From Solen grandis (lineage: Eukaryota > Mollusca > Bivalvia > Adapedonta > Solenidae), in assembly GCA_021229015.1 (NCBI GenBank), contig CM037777.1, forward strand, positions 51,635,158 to 51,699,157: 64,000 bases of DNA, given 5' to 3'. Positions 46,701-56,860 of this stretch are shown in pieces. Position numbers and translations under genes: made by a program. Numbering within the stretch: the first letter of the stretch is position 1; each line of letters starts with the position of its first letter. The notes under the pieces are model-generated. The model did not search any database. It was not told the DNA's origin and saw only the letters and a list, made by a program, of their open reading frames with translations.

Positions 46701-47991
46701 AAGCAAATGGGTTGGGCCACAAGTTTTAACAACATTAACGAATGCCTTTCCCAGACAGGATTAAACGACAAAATGCTCACCGAGAACATTTGTTATTTCC
46801 TGGAATTACATAACGTAAATAGGATATTCCTAATTAAAACTCATATAACGTACATTTTCGTTTTGAATTTTTTCCATTAAAAAAATGCAGTAATTTTTAT
46901 AGCTTTCAAGCTTAAAGGACAATTCTTTTACCTTCCCGTACCAACATTTAACGGTGCTTGCTTGTAACCCATTTCTTCTGTTACCTTTATAAACGCCATG
47001 CACTCCTGTGAAACAAAGAATGTATACAGCAATCAAACAAACCGGCATGTATACTTCCAATTTTATTAACAAATTTGGCACTTGACTCTTAAAATGATTG
47101 AATAAAACTAACAAAACAAATGTGAACATTATATCTTAAAAAAACAACAACAAACAAATCGAAAAAACAAAATTCAAATTTTGTGAGTTCTTTTCATATG
47201 GTAACACCCATGAAGTCACGAAGCAGTTCCATTTAACTATATTATTATTCACTACTGTAAATTTGAAATATTTGTATTAAATAATTTTCTTTAAAGCAGC
47301 CCGTTCACAGAGCCATTTACTAGAATTTTATTTTTAACTAAATGTGTGTTCTACGTCTATCAAATATACCTATCTACAGACGCATGGTTACCCACTGCAG
47401 CATCCGGGAGTGGTTCTAAGCAATACCGTCACAAACGGTATTGAAACTATATTTAGAATTATAAAACCTGTATCAAGCTTTTCGATTTTCATTCGCCGTC
47501 ACTTGGCTGATCACATTCATTCTTCGCGCATGCGTTAACTTAATAAATACATGTAGCTACGCTGCACTGGTGAAGTCACTATGTTGCAGAAAGTGTCTCT
47601 TTAATATAATATTATCATATGTAAAATTTTCAAATATCAAACTTTTCCAGCTTTTTACAAAACGGATATAAACATGTTTGATGAATCCTTCTTAAATGAA
47701 CGAAAAATGCTTAATGGTAGCTAATAAAACTATACAAAATGAGAAAGCTATCACAAAAATTAAATACCTTTTCCGAAAAAACATCATATAAAACAAATGC
47801 AAGTTTTGACTTGAAGTCCTCCGGAAGCTTAACATCTTCCCGCACAATCCCGTCTGTTGAATTGCAAGCGTCTCCTGAACCATTATGCTCTTTGTTACCC
47901 GAGTTACTTAGATTCTTCTGTGCTTCTTCAACCTCAGAGGTAAACTTCCCTCCAAGTGCACTGTCACTGTCTTTATCAGTTGTTATTATAC
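40600..47991 (-). CDS. Prolyl-4-hydroxylase-type 2-oxoglutarate/Fe(II) oxygenase, last six exons, one frameshift
   Basis: Six exons in matching phase encode about 150 residues of a P4Hc-type double-stranded beta-helix domain after a low-complexity N-terminal stretch. Iron ligands are visible as H and D in YFKPHMDVAYTR and the distal His within IFEHAIMHEG; the 2-oxoglutarate-binding basic residue is in TKYLMRTDVLY. GGSTTF is the conserved strand before the distal His. Known members hydroxylate protein residues or small molecules using 2-oxoglutarate and O2; the substrate cannot be told here. The 5' exon(s) were not found. The third listed exon has one base too many (45533-45534), which ends the frame at a TAA, so the gene is either damaged or misassembled. 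It is convergent with the ROCO gene. Confidence 0.88.
41505..42345 (+). mobile_element. Element with four 166-bp tandem cores
   Basis: TTTGGTTAAAGTTTTGCATG recurs at 41584, 41751, 41916 (diverged) and 42082, a period of 165-167 bp. The left part has GGCGTCGGCATCGGCGTTGG, the right end GATTTCATTTGATTTACC as at 90-215. It lies in the last intron of the oxygenase gene and has no coding sequence. Confidence 0.7.
42387..42459 (-). CDS. Oxygenase exon D
   Basis: In reverse it runs from TTTGCAG to ACTG|GTATGT, phase 0 in and phase 1 out. GFKGGSTTFMSSDL is the conserved G-G-x-T-x-F strand turn. Confidence 0.9.
42582..42795 (+). mobile_element. TTAA MITE, second family, diverged copy
   Basis: It starts TTAACCCATTTGCCACAT and shares the interior AGTCCATTGTTTCATAT with 28504-28759. 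The right end AGAGGTAAAAG has decayed. Confidence 0.5.
42843..43160 (+). repeat. Two units of a 168-bp tandem repeat
   Basis: GCAGCCTTGTGAATGCAGCT at 42845 and GCAACCTTGTGAATGCAACT at 43013 start two diverged copies 168 bp apart. Confidence 0.6.
43430..43635. mobile_element. MITE with TAGACCATTTCAC ends, 206 bp
   Basis: The left ATAGACCATTTCACTCCGA and right CCTCGGTGAAATGGTCTGTA are inverted copies. The interior carries ACCGGGTATTACCGATCC. A second, more diverged copy in reverse is at 48833-49008. Confidence 0.7.
43853..44091 (-). mobile_element. TTAA MITE, first family, third full copy
   Basis: CCCTTTCCCTCAGAAAGACT on the left and CTCTATGAGGAAAAGGGTTA on the right, with the same hairpin (GATCAGCCTGCGAATTACTC). 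The left TTAA is lost. Same orientation as 20649-20890. Confidence 0.85.
44185..44480 (-). repeat. tRNA-derived SINE, reverse copy
   Basis: In reverse it carries the B-box GGTTCGATCCCCGGCCGCGA and the body matching 15312-15609, ending in GGGTTTAACG at low coordinates. It lies in the oxygenase intron next to exon C. Confidence 0.85.
44533..44647 (-). CDS. Oxygenase exon C: iron-binding HxD
   Basis: In reverse it runs from ACTTATAG to GAG|GTAAGG, with 38 codons. LQFLKYKPGEYFKPHMDVAY carries the first His and the Asp iron ligands; SYMTVLLYLNE is the next core strand. Confidence 0.92.
44676..44703 (+). repeat. (ATC)n microsatellite
   Basis: Nine ATC repeats 30 bp upstream (in gene sense) of the exon C acceptor. 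Confidence 0.9.
44838..45173 (+). mobile_element. TTAA MITE, second family, diverged copy
   Basis: TTAAACCCTTTACCTCATAA with ATTCATGAAC on the left and CTCGTATATGAGGTAAGG on the right. It is longer than 28504-28759 and diverged inside. Confidence 0.5.
45519..45645 (-). pseudogene. Oxygenase exon with a one-base frameshift
   Basis: In reverse it runs from CTGTAG to AAAAG|GTAAAC. It reads RQDRNNTQCIWDSPDEANHI, then WQRVKKHIPETWRSRKVT, then WAE-stop. Reading one T of the ACTTGGG fewer yields VTGLNKR, which matches the family's GLNERL box and restores phase 2 for the next exon. The excess base maps to the AA at 45533-45534. An alternative donor AG|GTCCCG is in phase, but weak. Confidence 0.82.
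46932..47005 (-). CDS. Oxygenase exon B
   Basis: In reverse it runs from TTTCACAG to GGAAG|GTAAAA, phase 0 in and phase 2 out. It encodes ECMAFIKVTEEMGYKQAPLN, the typical E-C-x-x-[FL]I-x-x-x-E-x-x-G-[FY] helix at the start of P4Hc domains. Confidence 0.85.
47768..47991 (-). CDS. Oxygenase exon A (first one found)
   Basis: In reverse it runs from TTCCCAG to AAG|GTATTT. Two bases complete a codon, then 74 codons. A Ser/Asn/Glu-rich stretch precedes LPEDFKSKLAFVLYDVFSEK, the N-terminal helix of the domain. Since it begins in mid-codon, at least one exon lies upstream at higher coordinates. Confidence 0.8.
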
Positions 47992-48086
47992 CTGGGAATT
48001 AAAAAAAAATGTGCAATTTCCTTCATTAGGGAGAAAGATGAGTATAGTTGGAAGAAAAAAAGATCAACAACAGACAAAACATTTTA

Positions 48087-48141
<55 letters not shown>

Positions 48142-48142
48142 A
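48087..48142 (+). repeat. (AAAT)n microsatellite
   Basis: About fourteen AAAT units. Confidence 0.95.
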
Positions 48143-48832
48143 TCGGATGGAACTAGAACCCTGGACGGCGTATGGATGGCTGCATGGCGCTTTTTAGTAC
48201 GACCAATTTCTGCTGCTCCCTGGTTTCCGTTTCTGTTAATATTCATTCGTTTAACTGCATTCGTCTTAATGCTTACTGCTAGGAGACTAGCCACAGGACA
48301 TTAGATTTACAAGTGATGCATAAAATACATTGCAAACGTATACACTACAGTGTCATTTCTAACTTACGTAGATGCACCTTAAAGATGTATACCTAGACTT
48401 ATAAGTAGTGAGAAGAAACAACTCAATAATTAACACAAATAAAACGGTTAATAGAAAGCACAACCTTTGCATGTATACGCAAGCACTTCTCATTTAGATG
48501 AATGCATGTGTAAATTACATCAACTAATTATTTACGTAAATGCCCTTCATAATAACTTCTATGTGCTGCATTGAATTGCTTGGACAATTGCTTTAATAAG
48601 TGGATGGACCTCTTCATTGTTCAGGCTTAGCTTGACCTTTGATCTGCTTTCGATAAAAAAAAGCCCGAAACAACACGTTCATAATACCATCAGGTCTTGT
48701 GTTTATTTTAACAGATGTATGCTATATCATTATAAAGGCTGTTTTAAAGCCCAAATATTTGTACAGTTCATTCTTAATAATGCACCATAGCATATACAGC
48801 TTGATGTTCATTTGTTTATTATAACTTTCACA

Positions 48833-49008
48833 ATAGACCATTTTACCAGAGGATCGGCAATACCCGGTATAATTCGCTGATTTTAATTGACCAATCACAG
48901 ACTGGGGAAAATCTGAAATGCACTGAACAGTAGGTGCATGGAATTATACACCAACCTGTAGATTAGATGAAATGCTGGTTGATTTATGTCTCATTTCCGA
49001 GATAGCCT
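48833..49008. mobile_element. MITE, reverse copy of 43430-43635
   Basis: ATAGACCATTTTACCAGAGG, then AATACCCGGTATAATTCGC and, at the far end, GTCTCATTTCCGAGATAG. One terminal repeat is lost. Confidence 0.6.
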
Positions 49009-49369
49009 TCATATTGTTTTATAATATTGTTTGACTGCATATTATTTGTATATATATTTGATATTTCTAACGGCACATCATTTTAGGAAGCATCTTTGTG
49101 AACCAATATCTCATTTTGCCCAGTCATCGATGTCAACATAAGTATTTAAACTAAATAGAATTTATAATGATTTGTATCGGAAGCGAAATATGTCATCATT
49201 GTAATTTTATAAAACGAAATAGAGGATCTTGGTCCTTCTCGCTCACTCACTCGTAGCATAAGTTGAATTGTGTGAAGATGTCTATAGGTTGACGCTTATT
49301 CCTCAATGGGAAGGAAAGATCAAGAGAAAGAAAATAAGAGAAAGATAGGGTGACGCGCGTGAAAATATT

Positions 49370-49372
<3 letters not shown>

Positions 49373-49400
<28 letters not shown>
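49373..49400 (+). repeat. Poly(T) tract
   Basis: Twenty-eight T in a row; it could be the tail of a decayed antisense retroelement, but no body was recognised. Confidence 0.8.
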
Positions 49401-49401
<1 letters not shown>

Positions 49402-49517
49402 GATTAGATATATTCCATATCCACTCAAAACAAACATATATCTTCTAAATATTTCAGTTTGATTTTTAACATGAAATAGGCGATCAAATGTTATGTAGAA
49501 GCAGTAGCAAGATTTGA

Positions 49518-49850
49518 CTTACCTCTGTAGGTGCAGTGGCTAGCGGTTGAACAAAGTGATTGACGACTTATTCTGTAGAAGCAGTAGCTAGCGGTTGACC
49601 ACAGTGATTGACGACTTGTTCTGTAGAAGCAGTAGCTAGCGGTTGACCACATGATTTGACCTTCTCTTTACCACCAGCAGCTAGCGGTTGGCCAAAGTAA
49701 TTCGACTTACTCTGTGAAAGCAGGATAGCTAGCGGTTAGCCGCTGTGACAGTGATTTGAGTTGTCGCTAGCGGTTGGACACAGTGATTGGACGTGTCGCT
49801 AGCTGTTACCCGCAATGATTTCATGATATTGCAGAAGCTAGTGATTCTGC
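49518..49850 (+). repeat. Degenerate tandem array with GCTAGCGGTTG core
   Basis: GCTAGCGGTTG (and variants) appears seven to eight times at about 30-60 bp spacing, often followed by CCACAGTGATTGACG and CTGTAGAAGCAGTA. The units decay from left to right. No coding sequence. Confidence 0.75.
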
Positions 49851-50654
49851 ATTAATATCATTTTTTGCTGGTCATGTGTTTTGATTTATTCTGTATCATC
49901 TTGTGGTTGGTTAAAGAAATTTCACGTCTTCTGCAGTTCAAAACTTTAACAGAAAGCTTGCTGCATAATGCTTGATCACCCCTTATCCGTCGTCGAATAC
50001 CAACATTCCCACGACCGATTAAAAGATGATATAGTGAAACGGAATAAGTCAGCCGGGGGTATCCGACGATGTTCACAATACAGCAAACAGAATATAAAAA
50101 CCTTAAATGGAAGGGATATAAACATAATAAATGTCAACCTCAAACTATACACGGCAGTTACTTTCCTTACCGTTGTTTTGTATATTTTGCTTTTTTTTTA
50201 AAATAACATATCTTCAAAAATGATTTTTATAAAAACAATCTGAAAAACTAGAAGATTAATCTTTGAAAAAAAAAGGTAAAATTCTAAGTTTTTCCTGTAT
50301 TGGTAGAGACTATCGTGCTTATAATTGGAGATCATTGCATAGGGAGGCTACCATATCTGGATGTCATATGACCCTTAACCTTCCTTCATTTTCCACATTG
50401 ACCACTCAGTAATTTGCAGGCTGTTCAGATTTAATTTGTAATCTTTGAAATAAGACAGGGATGCTTTCATAGTCTATCAGCATCTCTAAAATGACACTGT
50501 AAACCCTCTTCCGAGTGTCAACCACCTTTCGAATGTGCCCAAGATGGTGGTAAATTGTTAATTTAAGTGAGGATGGAATGGAATAAAATTAACAAATAAC
50601 TTATCTCTCAACGAATTGACGATTGCTACATTTACCCATTACCTAATATAGACA

Positions 50655-50965
50655 TCTAAGCACCTGTGTGTTATAGCGTCCGCTCCCGAATCAACAGACC
50701 GTGTGTTCGATCCCCGGCCGCGACATACCAAAGTCGTAATAAATGGTACTGGTATAGCTCCCTTGCTTGGCGCTCAGCACATAAGGGTTGTTCCCAGACT
50801 GGTTGGCCGGGTGCCAGGATAATGTAACTGGGTGTGGTATCATGCCACTTGTCTACGGCGTGATATTACAGTGTGGTAGCACTATATCTGTCTCAAGAAG
50901 ACATCGTCTCCAAATGACTGAAATTATGTCGGTGGGACGTTACACCCAATAAACAAACAAACATT
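50655..50965 (+). repeat. tRNA-derived SINE, full-length copy
   Basis: B box GTGTTCGATCCCCGGCCGCG, body CTCAGCACATAAGGGTTGTT and CATCGTCTCCAAATGACTG, tail AATAAACAAACAAAC. It matches 15312-15609 throughout. Confidence 0.88.
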
Positions 50966-50984
50966 ACACATTGGCAAAAAACAG

Positions 50985-51135
50985 ACCTAGATAAGGTCTC
51001 ATGTTTTTGCTCATACAGCTCATATTCCACATTCTGCATGACAAAGAAAATTCCATTTTTTCATTTGAAAATCACAAAATTTATATTCCCCATGCATGTC
51101 ATAAATTTGTACATGAATATTCATGATTGGTTAAA
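50985..51135 (+). mobile_element. TTAA MITE, second family, fragment
   Basis: TAAATTTGTACATGAATATT, then CATGATTGGTTAA at the right matches the right part of 28504-28759. The left end is absent. Confidence 0.45.
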
Positions 51136-52199
51136 CAATATAAAGTCACAGGAAGGAACATAACTCTTCAGGACACTAAGTCGGGGGTTATATATGTCAT
51201 GTTTATGTAATTTCTTTTCTTTTGTGTGTGATTTAACTCTAATTACAATTCAACTGTAACAGTAACTATTGTAATGATGAAGGTGAATATGAAAATTCTC
51301 ATAATGATAATTTCAAACAATTATATATATGTAGAAGATTCTCGTATATGTGCCCACTATATGAACATATACTTTATTAAATTACAAAAGTTGCCTTCCC
51401 TGTTTATACAAACATTTCAGTCTGAAATAAATCACGAACTACTTCTCTACGGTATCTTGAGAATCAGATAACATAATAAAACCAGTTTAGAGTGAAAACT
51501 GCAACGAAAACAGCAATCTGATTTCTTCATAAATGTCTTTAGTATTTGGGACAATAATAAATATTCATAAAAGTATTGATATGGTCAACATTCTACCACT
51601 TTGGAAATAGCTAATATACAGCCAGATTAGTTCAACACATGAGCTGATCAGTTCCATGCTATTAGCCAATCCACAGTACTTAAATTGGAAATTAGAAAGC
51701 AAGACTGTAAAACACAAATGTCATTCCGCCTGAATTGGTTTCAATTTAGTATACCATAGTGTTCAATTGAGTATCTGAATTGTAATGAGTTCACCGTTTA
51801 GTAATGGCAAGACTATTTGATGAGTTACTTCAACCAAGTTCGGCTGAAATAGATACGGATAGAAAAGTGCCGGTACCCGGGTACAAAATTATTACCCGTT
51901 ACTTAATATCGGCCTTTTCTTTTATGATACCTCTGTACTTCTTTTCTTTTTTTTTATATTTACGTCAATGATATCCTTTAACAGAATTCTACACTCTGTC
52001 AAGGAACGATCTTCACATGCTTCAAGATGGACATATTTTGCGTGTGCAAATTCCATATGGTTTTGAAATGTGTTGGTTATTACAGGTGGTATAGAGTTCT
52101 TTTATGCAATAACTACATATTTACGGGAACCCGGGTACCCACGTAAAAAATGGACTCGTTTCAGCCTAGTCACATCAATGAGCCGCTCGGCGCGACATG

Positions 52200-52229
52200 C
52201 TTTATTTATTTATTTATTTATTTATTTGA
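52200..52229 (+). repeat. (TTTA)n microsatellite
   Basis: Seven TTTA units. The surrounding 51.2-54.4 kb shows no exon-like frame on either strand. Confidence 0.9.
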
Positions 52230-54419
52230 TACTAGTTACCACGCCTCTGCCGTACGTAGGGGACATCGCCAAACCCAAAATAGAACAATATCACAAATTT
52301 CGGGTTCACAAATGTAGAGTAAAATTACGGGTACACAAATGTAGACTAGTTTCAGCCCGACACAAGTTGGCAGTAACTGCCCTTACCGTGTGAATAACGC
52401 CTATTGTCCCCCTGCAGTTATCTGCAATTGATTACTCGAGGTCTTTAATTATGAAAAGCTTATCTGAAAATAAAAAAAATCTAGACCCCGTGTTTACTTC
52501 TATATTTCGACTGTTTGATGCGTTAGCACAAAAAGTCTTTTGTGTGACAGTGCGCTATATTTGTCCACGCTGCACCGTGGTATTCATATGAATCTGATCA
52601 AATATACGATAATTTGTATTACATTAGTGTCACACAATGGTAACTATTTTGTGAAGGTTGAATGTATAGACATCAATACTTAATGTTACAAGATATATAC
52701 TCTTGTAGATCTGATCAAATATTTTAATTACATCTACACCCATTTTTTTTCCTATCTGTGGCATTATAATTATTTATAATTAAATATAAACTCTAAAATA
52801 TTCCAATTATCAAATATATCAACAATTAAATTTCTTTAGGTCTTATCATTTTAAGTAAGTGATTTCCTTTCATCACCTTATAAATGCTGTTTATACCTCA
52901 CCAAATAATGACTTTCTCCAATATCAAATGCTATATTAATGAATAAAACCCTTTTTTTCAAATCCATTAGATCAAGATAGCGCTGAAATCACCTGAGAAA
53001 TATTTCCTTCATTGCCTATGATAGCAATGACCGACTTCCTTTAATCTAATTTGATTTAACTTTTTTTAAAAGAATTTACCATTAACTTAAACATCTCAAA
53101 ACTTATATCATGTCACAACAATGACCGATAGTTGCTTTTTGTGTCACCTTCTGTATGCAGAAATGATACATAGGGATCACATCCTCGTCGTCTGTCTGTC
53201 TGTATGTATGTCTGTCTGAGAGTAGTCGATAGCTATGCTGTTACACGAGATAATCTCATTGGAGTATCGATTTTCACTCTCAGATTTTACAATATTACAA
53301 CTGGCACAATGGCTTAATGTATAAGTCTACACTGGTCACAGTGGCCGATAATAGTCCTTTATAAAGGATGACAATGGATACACAGGCTGCCATTTTCTTT
53401 CAAACGAAATACAAAATTAATTGTTGTTACACAAAACAATTAGACAAAATGTAAAACGCTGAAGTAACACGAAACTGCAATTGACATCTGGGTGAAAGAA
53501 ATATAATATTCCGAAGTTGTATTATGCAGTCAGATAGTTCGATATTGTACAGTTTGATATACTCAACCAGTAAGGTAAGTTTCCAAAATGCAAATAATAA
53601 TAATTTAAAATATCAAAAAGGCATAGGAACTGTAATTTGTCTCTTCTTCTTCAATCAGAAGTTCGTTACCTTGAAATGTGCGCATCCATCAATTATGTCA
53701 CAAAAGCACCTCATAACAAATATCCAAACATACTAATAGTATTTACTAGTGATTGTATAAAAGATCATAATAAATTAATGATAAGCTTACCTTGTTGCCT
53801 AATCAATTAAAACCAAGTGTTTTTATGTCCGGCATTTTAACTTGTCAGATGGTTGACAGTTTGTGAGCTGCAGTCTTTTAAGATGATTAGCTAGCCAATG
53901 AAATTCCGGCAACTTTTGATAGTTATGATTGGATTATCCAAATGGGCTTTGGGAACACCTGTATAGCTTCGGAATATGTTAAGACACAAAAATCGAAAAA
54001 AACAAACAAGAAAAAACTGTGTAGTTACGGCATTTTAAACTGAGCTTAATCATGGATGTTTCGATATCTTAGATAGTGTTGGTTACATAATTTATTTCAC
54101 GGCAAAAGTCTTTCAGATATCGCAACAGCGATGCAATAAAAATGCATATACACATGAAATAAACAAATTTATAAATTAGATAAAAGAACCTTTTAATTAT
54201 CCATGCGATAAATAGTTATAGTACCCTTTCTTGTGGTTACTGTGTAGTATCAGCTTATGGGAGAAACTAAAGGGATGTGGTAAATAATCTTCCCCCAAGT
54301 GCTGATACCACACAGTAACCCACTCGAAATGGCACTATTAACTATTACCACAGACATATGCAAGTTGGTGAATATGTCTATGCTATTACGTATTGATGTG
54401 ATTGTGTACAAATTTCTTA

Positions 54420-54826
54420 AATCAGTGGCTGTATTCGATTGGACAACAGGCCTACGCTTTTTTAGAGCCGGTTGCCCTTCATGACCCGGCGAGTGCACTC
54501 TTTGGTTCAGGCGCTAGCCGAAAAACCTAGCCGGCGCCAAACTTCGCGCACCGGTTACTTTATTATTATTACTACCTTACAAATTTAAGTAAGTCATTCA
54601 ACATTCAACTCTTTACATTCTCACTGTTTGTTTTATGTATTGTTGCATGTCATGTGTCACATGTTATTATTGTAATCATTGTATTATGATGATGAGCTTA
54701 TAATGCTCAAGTCCATAATAAAGTATCTGTTCTGTTTATCGACAACTGTAAGGGGAGGTAACTACTGCGGCGGAGTTTGAGCCGGCGCGCTCAAATTAGA
54801 CCGGCGCATATGGCGGATGTTGGCAA
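54420..54826 (+). promoter_or_regulatory. Possible promoter and first coding exon (ATG at 54810)
   Basis: This stretch is unusually GC- and CpG-rich for the window (GCGCTAGCCG, AGCCGGCGCCAAACTTCGCG, TGCGGCGGAGTTTGAGCCGG). It ends in CATATGGCGGATGTTGGCAA|GTAAGT, an ATG followed after 17 bases by a consensus donor, reading MADVG. No downstream exon of such a gene was recognised to 64000, so it may be a long first intron or chance. Confidence 0.3.
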
Positions 54827-55233
54827 GTAAGTTTTTTCCAAAATAAGTTATAATGGTAGTGCTAATATTTCTTGCTAGATGGCGAAAATGTTTAACTAAA
54901 TGTTAATGACAAATACCGGTATATTCTATATCCAGAAATTTTTCCAGGAGATTGCCGTGATCATTTTAACCTAATCAAAAAGCAAATTTATGACGTACTT
55001 GAGTGCATTCGTCTCCATATTCTTTCGTGCTTCCAAGAAAAGAACTAAATCCGTGGCGTGTTCAGTGAAGCTAACAGTCGCCAATGTCCTGTACTATCGT
55101 AGTGTATAGAATGTAAGCAGGGTACCAACTCGCAACCGTTAGCAAACGGGAGCTGAAGGTCGCCTTGACAGAACGGCAGAATCCAGAACGAGAGCTCTAT
55201 TAAACTCTCTCTCTTAAGATAAGGCAAGATAAG

Positions 55234-55302
<69 letters not shown>
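55234..55302 (+). repeat. (AT)n microsatellite
   Basis: About 34 AT units, self-complementary and so prone to cruciforms and to length error in assembly. Confidence 0.97.
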
Positions 55303-55305
<3 letters not shown>

Positions 55306-56449
55306 CTGTTAGAATGTATCGTCCTTGTCGTAAACTGTTTTGTGACCTGTCTCGTATAATATTACGTGATTTAGATGTAAATGTTTCTTTATTTGGATAT
55401 GGCCCGAGAGTTGAGATCACTATCCTTCAGTCGGTCTCTGACCGCTGAAGCAAACGGTCCTTTTGAGGACTTTACGTTGTTACTGGTGATGACAACATTT
55501 TAAGCTGAATTAGACAAGTTGTCATTACCATTTAGAAAAATAAAAACACTAATAGACAAACTATCACTTGCGTTTTATGTATATTGCACTGTTTACGTAA
55601 ATTAAATCTATTAATATAGTTAATTCATTTTAAGTTGAAAAATTTCATATAAACTTAAGTTACAGCCAGATGTGTAAACTTGCTCATATCAATCATAAAT
55701 ATACTGAGTTTTCTCTTCAATTATTGCCGATTTAACCACATATGTATGTCTCTCTTTAGATCGCAGATTTCTTTTATGGGCGATACTGTAAAGTGTCTGT
55801 CTGTTAAAGGTCTCAGTTCAAATTTTGTTCACCTGTTTTTCTTGTCACGAAAAAAAAAGAAGAAGAAAAAAACGTTCAGGCCGTTTCTTATCTCTTTTGA
55901 ATACGTCTTTGTCTTTGTTTAATTATAATAAATAATAGAAAAAGAAGCAAAGGGCATGGGAAAAAAATGCAATTGCTAAAACTACAAATTCAATTACAAT
56001 TACAGAATTTCATAAATCATACGTGAATGCAGTGGTAGTTCTAACACGATGGAACTTACCTGTAAGCTTAAGGAATATTTAAATTAAAGATCTGTTCAAG
56101 TTCGAATTGAAGATGATTACAATACAACTGGGAGTTTTTCGTAAAAAGAAAGATTGAATCATTATCTGAATATTGACAATCAAAGTCAAAAACACATTTT
56201 ATAAGCTTATGATGAAATTTCTGTCACGTGCTTGCAGATGGATTGCTCATAGTAGAGGGATTGATGGTTATATGGATGTTTTACGATTCTTAGGCAGATA
56301 AAGAGTGTTGTTTTTTTCAAATGTTGTTCTTAAATAAATGTTGTTTCTTTTCCAATAAATTAGTAGATATTTGATTATAAAAATAATATATATATTTTAT
56401 AGTTAGTTTATTAAGGAATAAGTTATTTTGTCATATTAGTATTTTTGTA

Positions 56450-56860
56450 ATCGAAATGCTGCCCGTTTCACCTGTAAATCAACAATGGTCCATCACGCAC
56501 ATGCCGCGATCATTAAACCTGAATGTTACTCGCATGAGTGCCAATATGGTATGCAAATGTTTACAAATGACGTCGAGGTTATGCGCCAGTATATTGTTTG
56601 CCGGTTCTGGGTCAGTCGGACACGCCTCGTGTGCAGTGACATTTCCATATATGACAACAAGGGCGGAGTATAATTAAATGTGATGATATACGCAAATTAG
56701 CTGCCCGGAACTGGTGAAGAGGCCTTTGTCTTAGCTATACCACGTGATACATTCCGCAACACGGCGTCTCCAGTCACGGGTAGCGATTGTGTTATTAAAA
56801 TGTTCAGCCCGTGAAGTGAGTGCATGCGCGAAGAGTGACTGTGATGTCATGTGACGGCAC
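56450..56860. promoter_or_regulatory. Possible regulatory island
   Basis: A GC-richer island in AT-rich DNA holds ATGCAAAT (octamer), TGACGTCG (CRE-like) and CACGTG (E box) within about 200 bp. A short open frame exists on + but lacks good splice sites or a recognisable product. Function is a guess. Confidence 0.2.

Noticed and set aside
47420..47443. Perfect 9-bp hairpin CAATACCGT/ACGGTATTG
   Set aside because: Too short to stand out in 64 kb, with no context giving it a role.
55214..55420. Open frame with a long Tyr-Ile run
   Set aside because: It is a translation of the (AT)n microsatellite.
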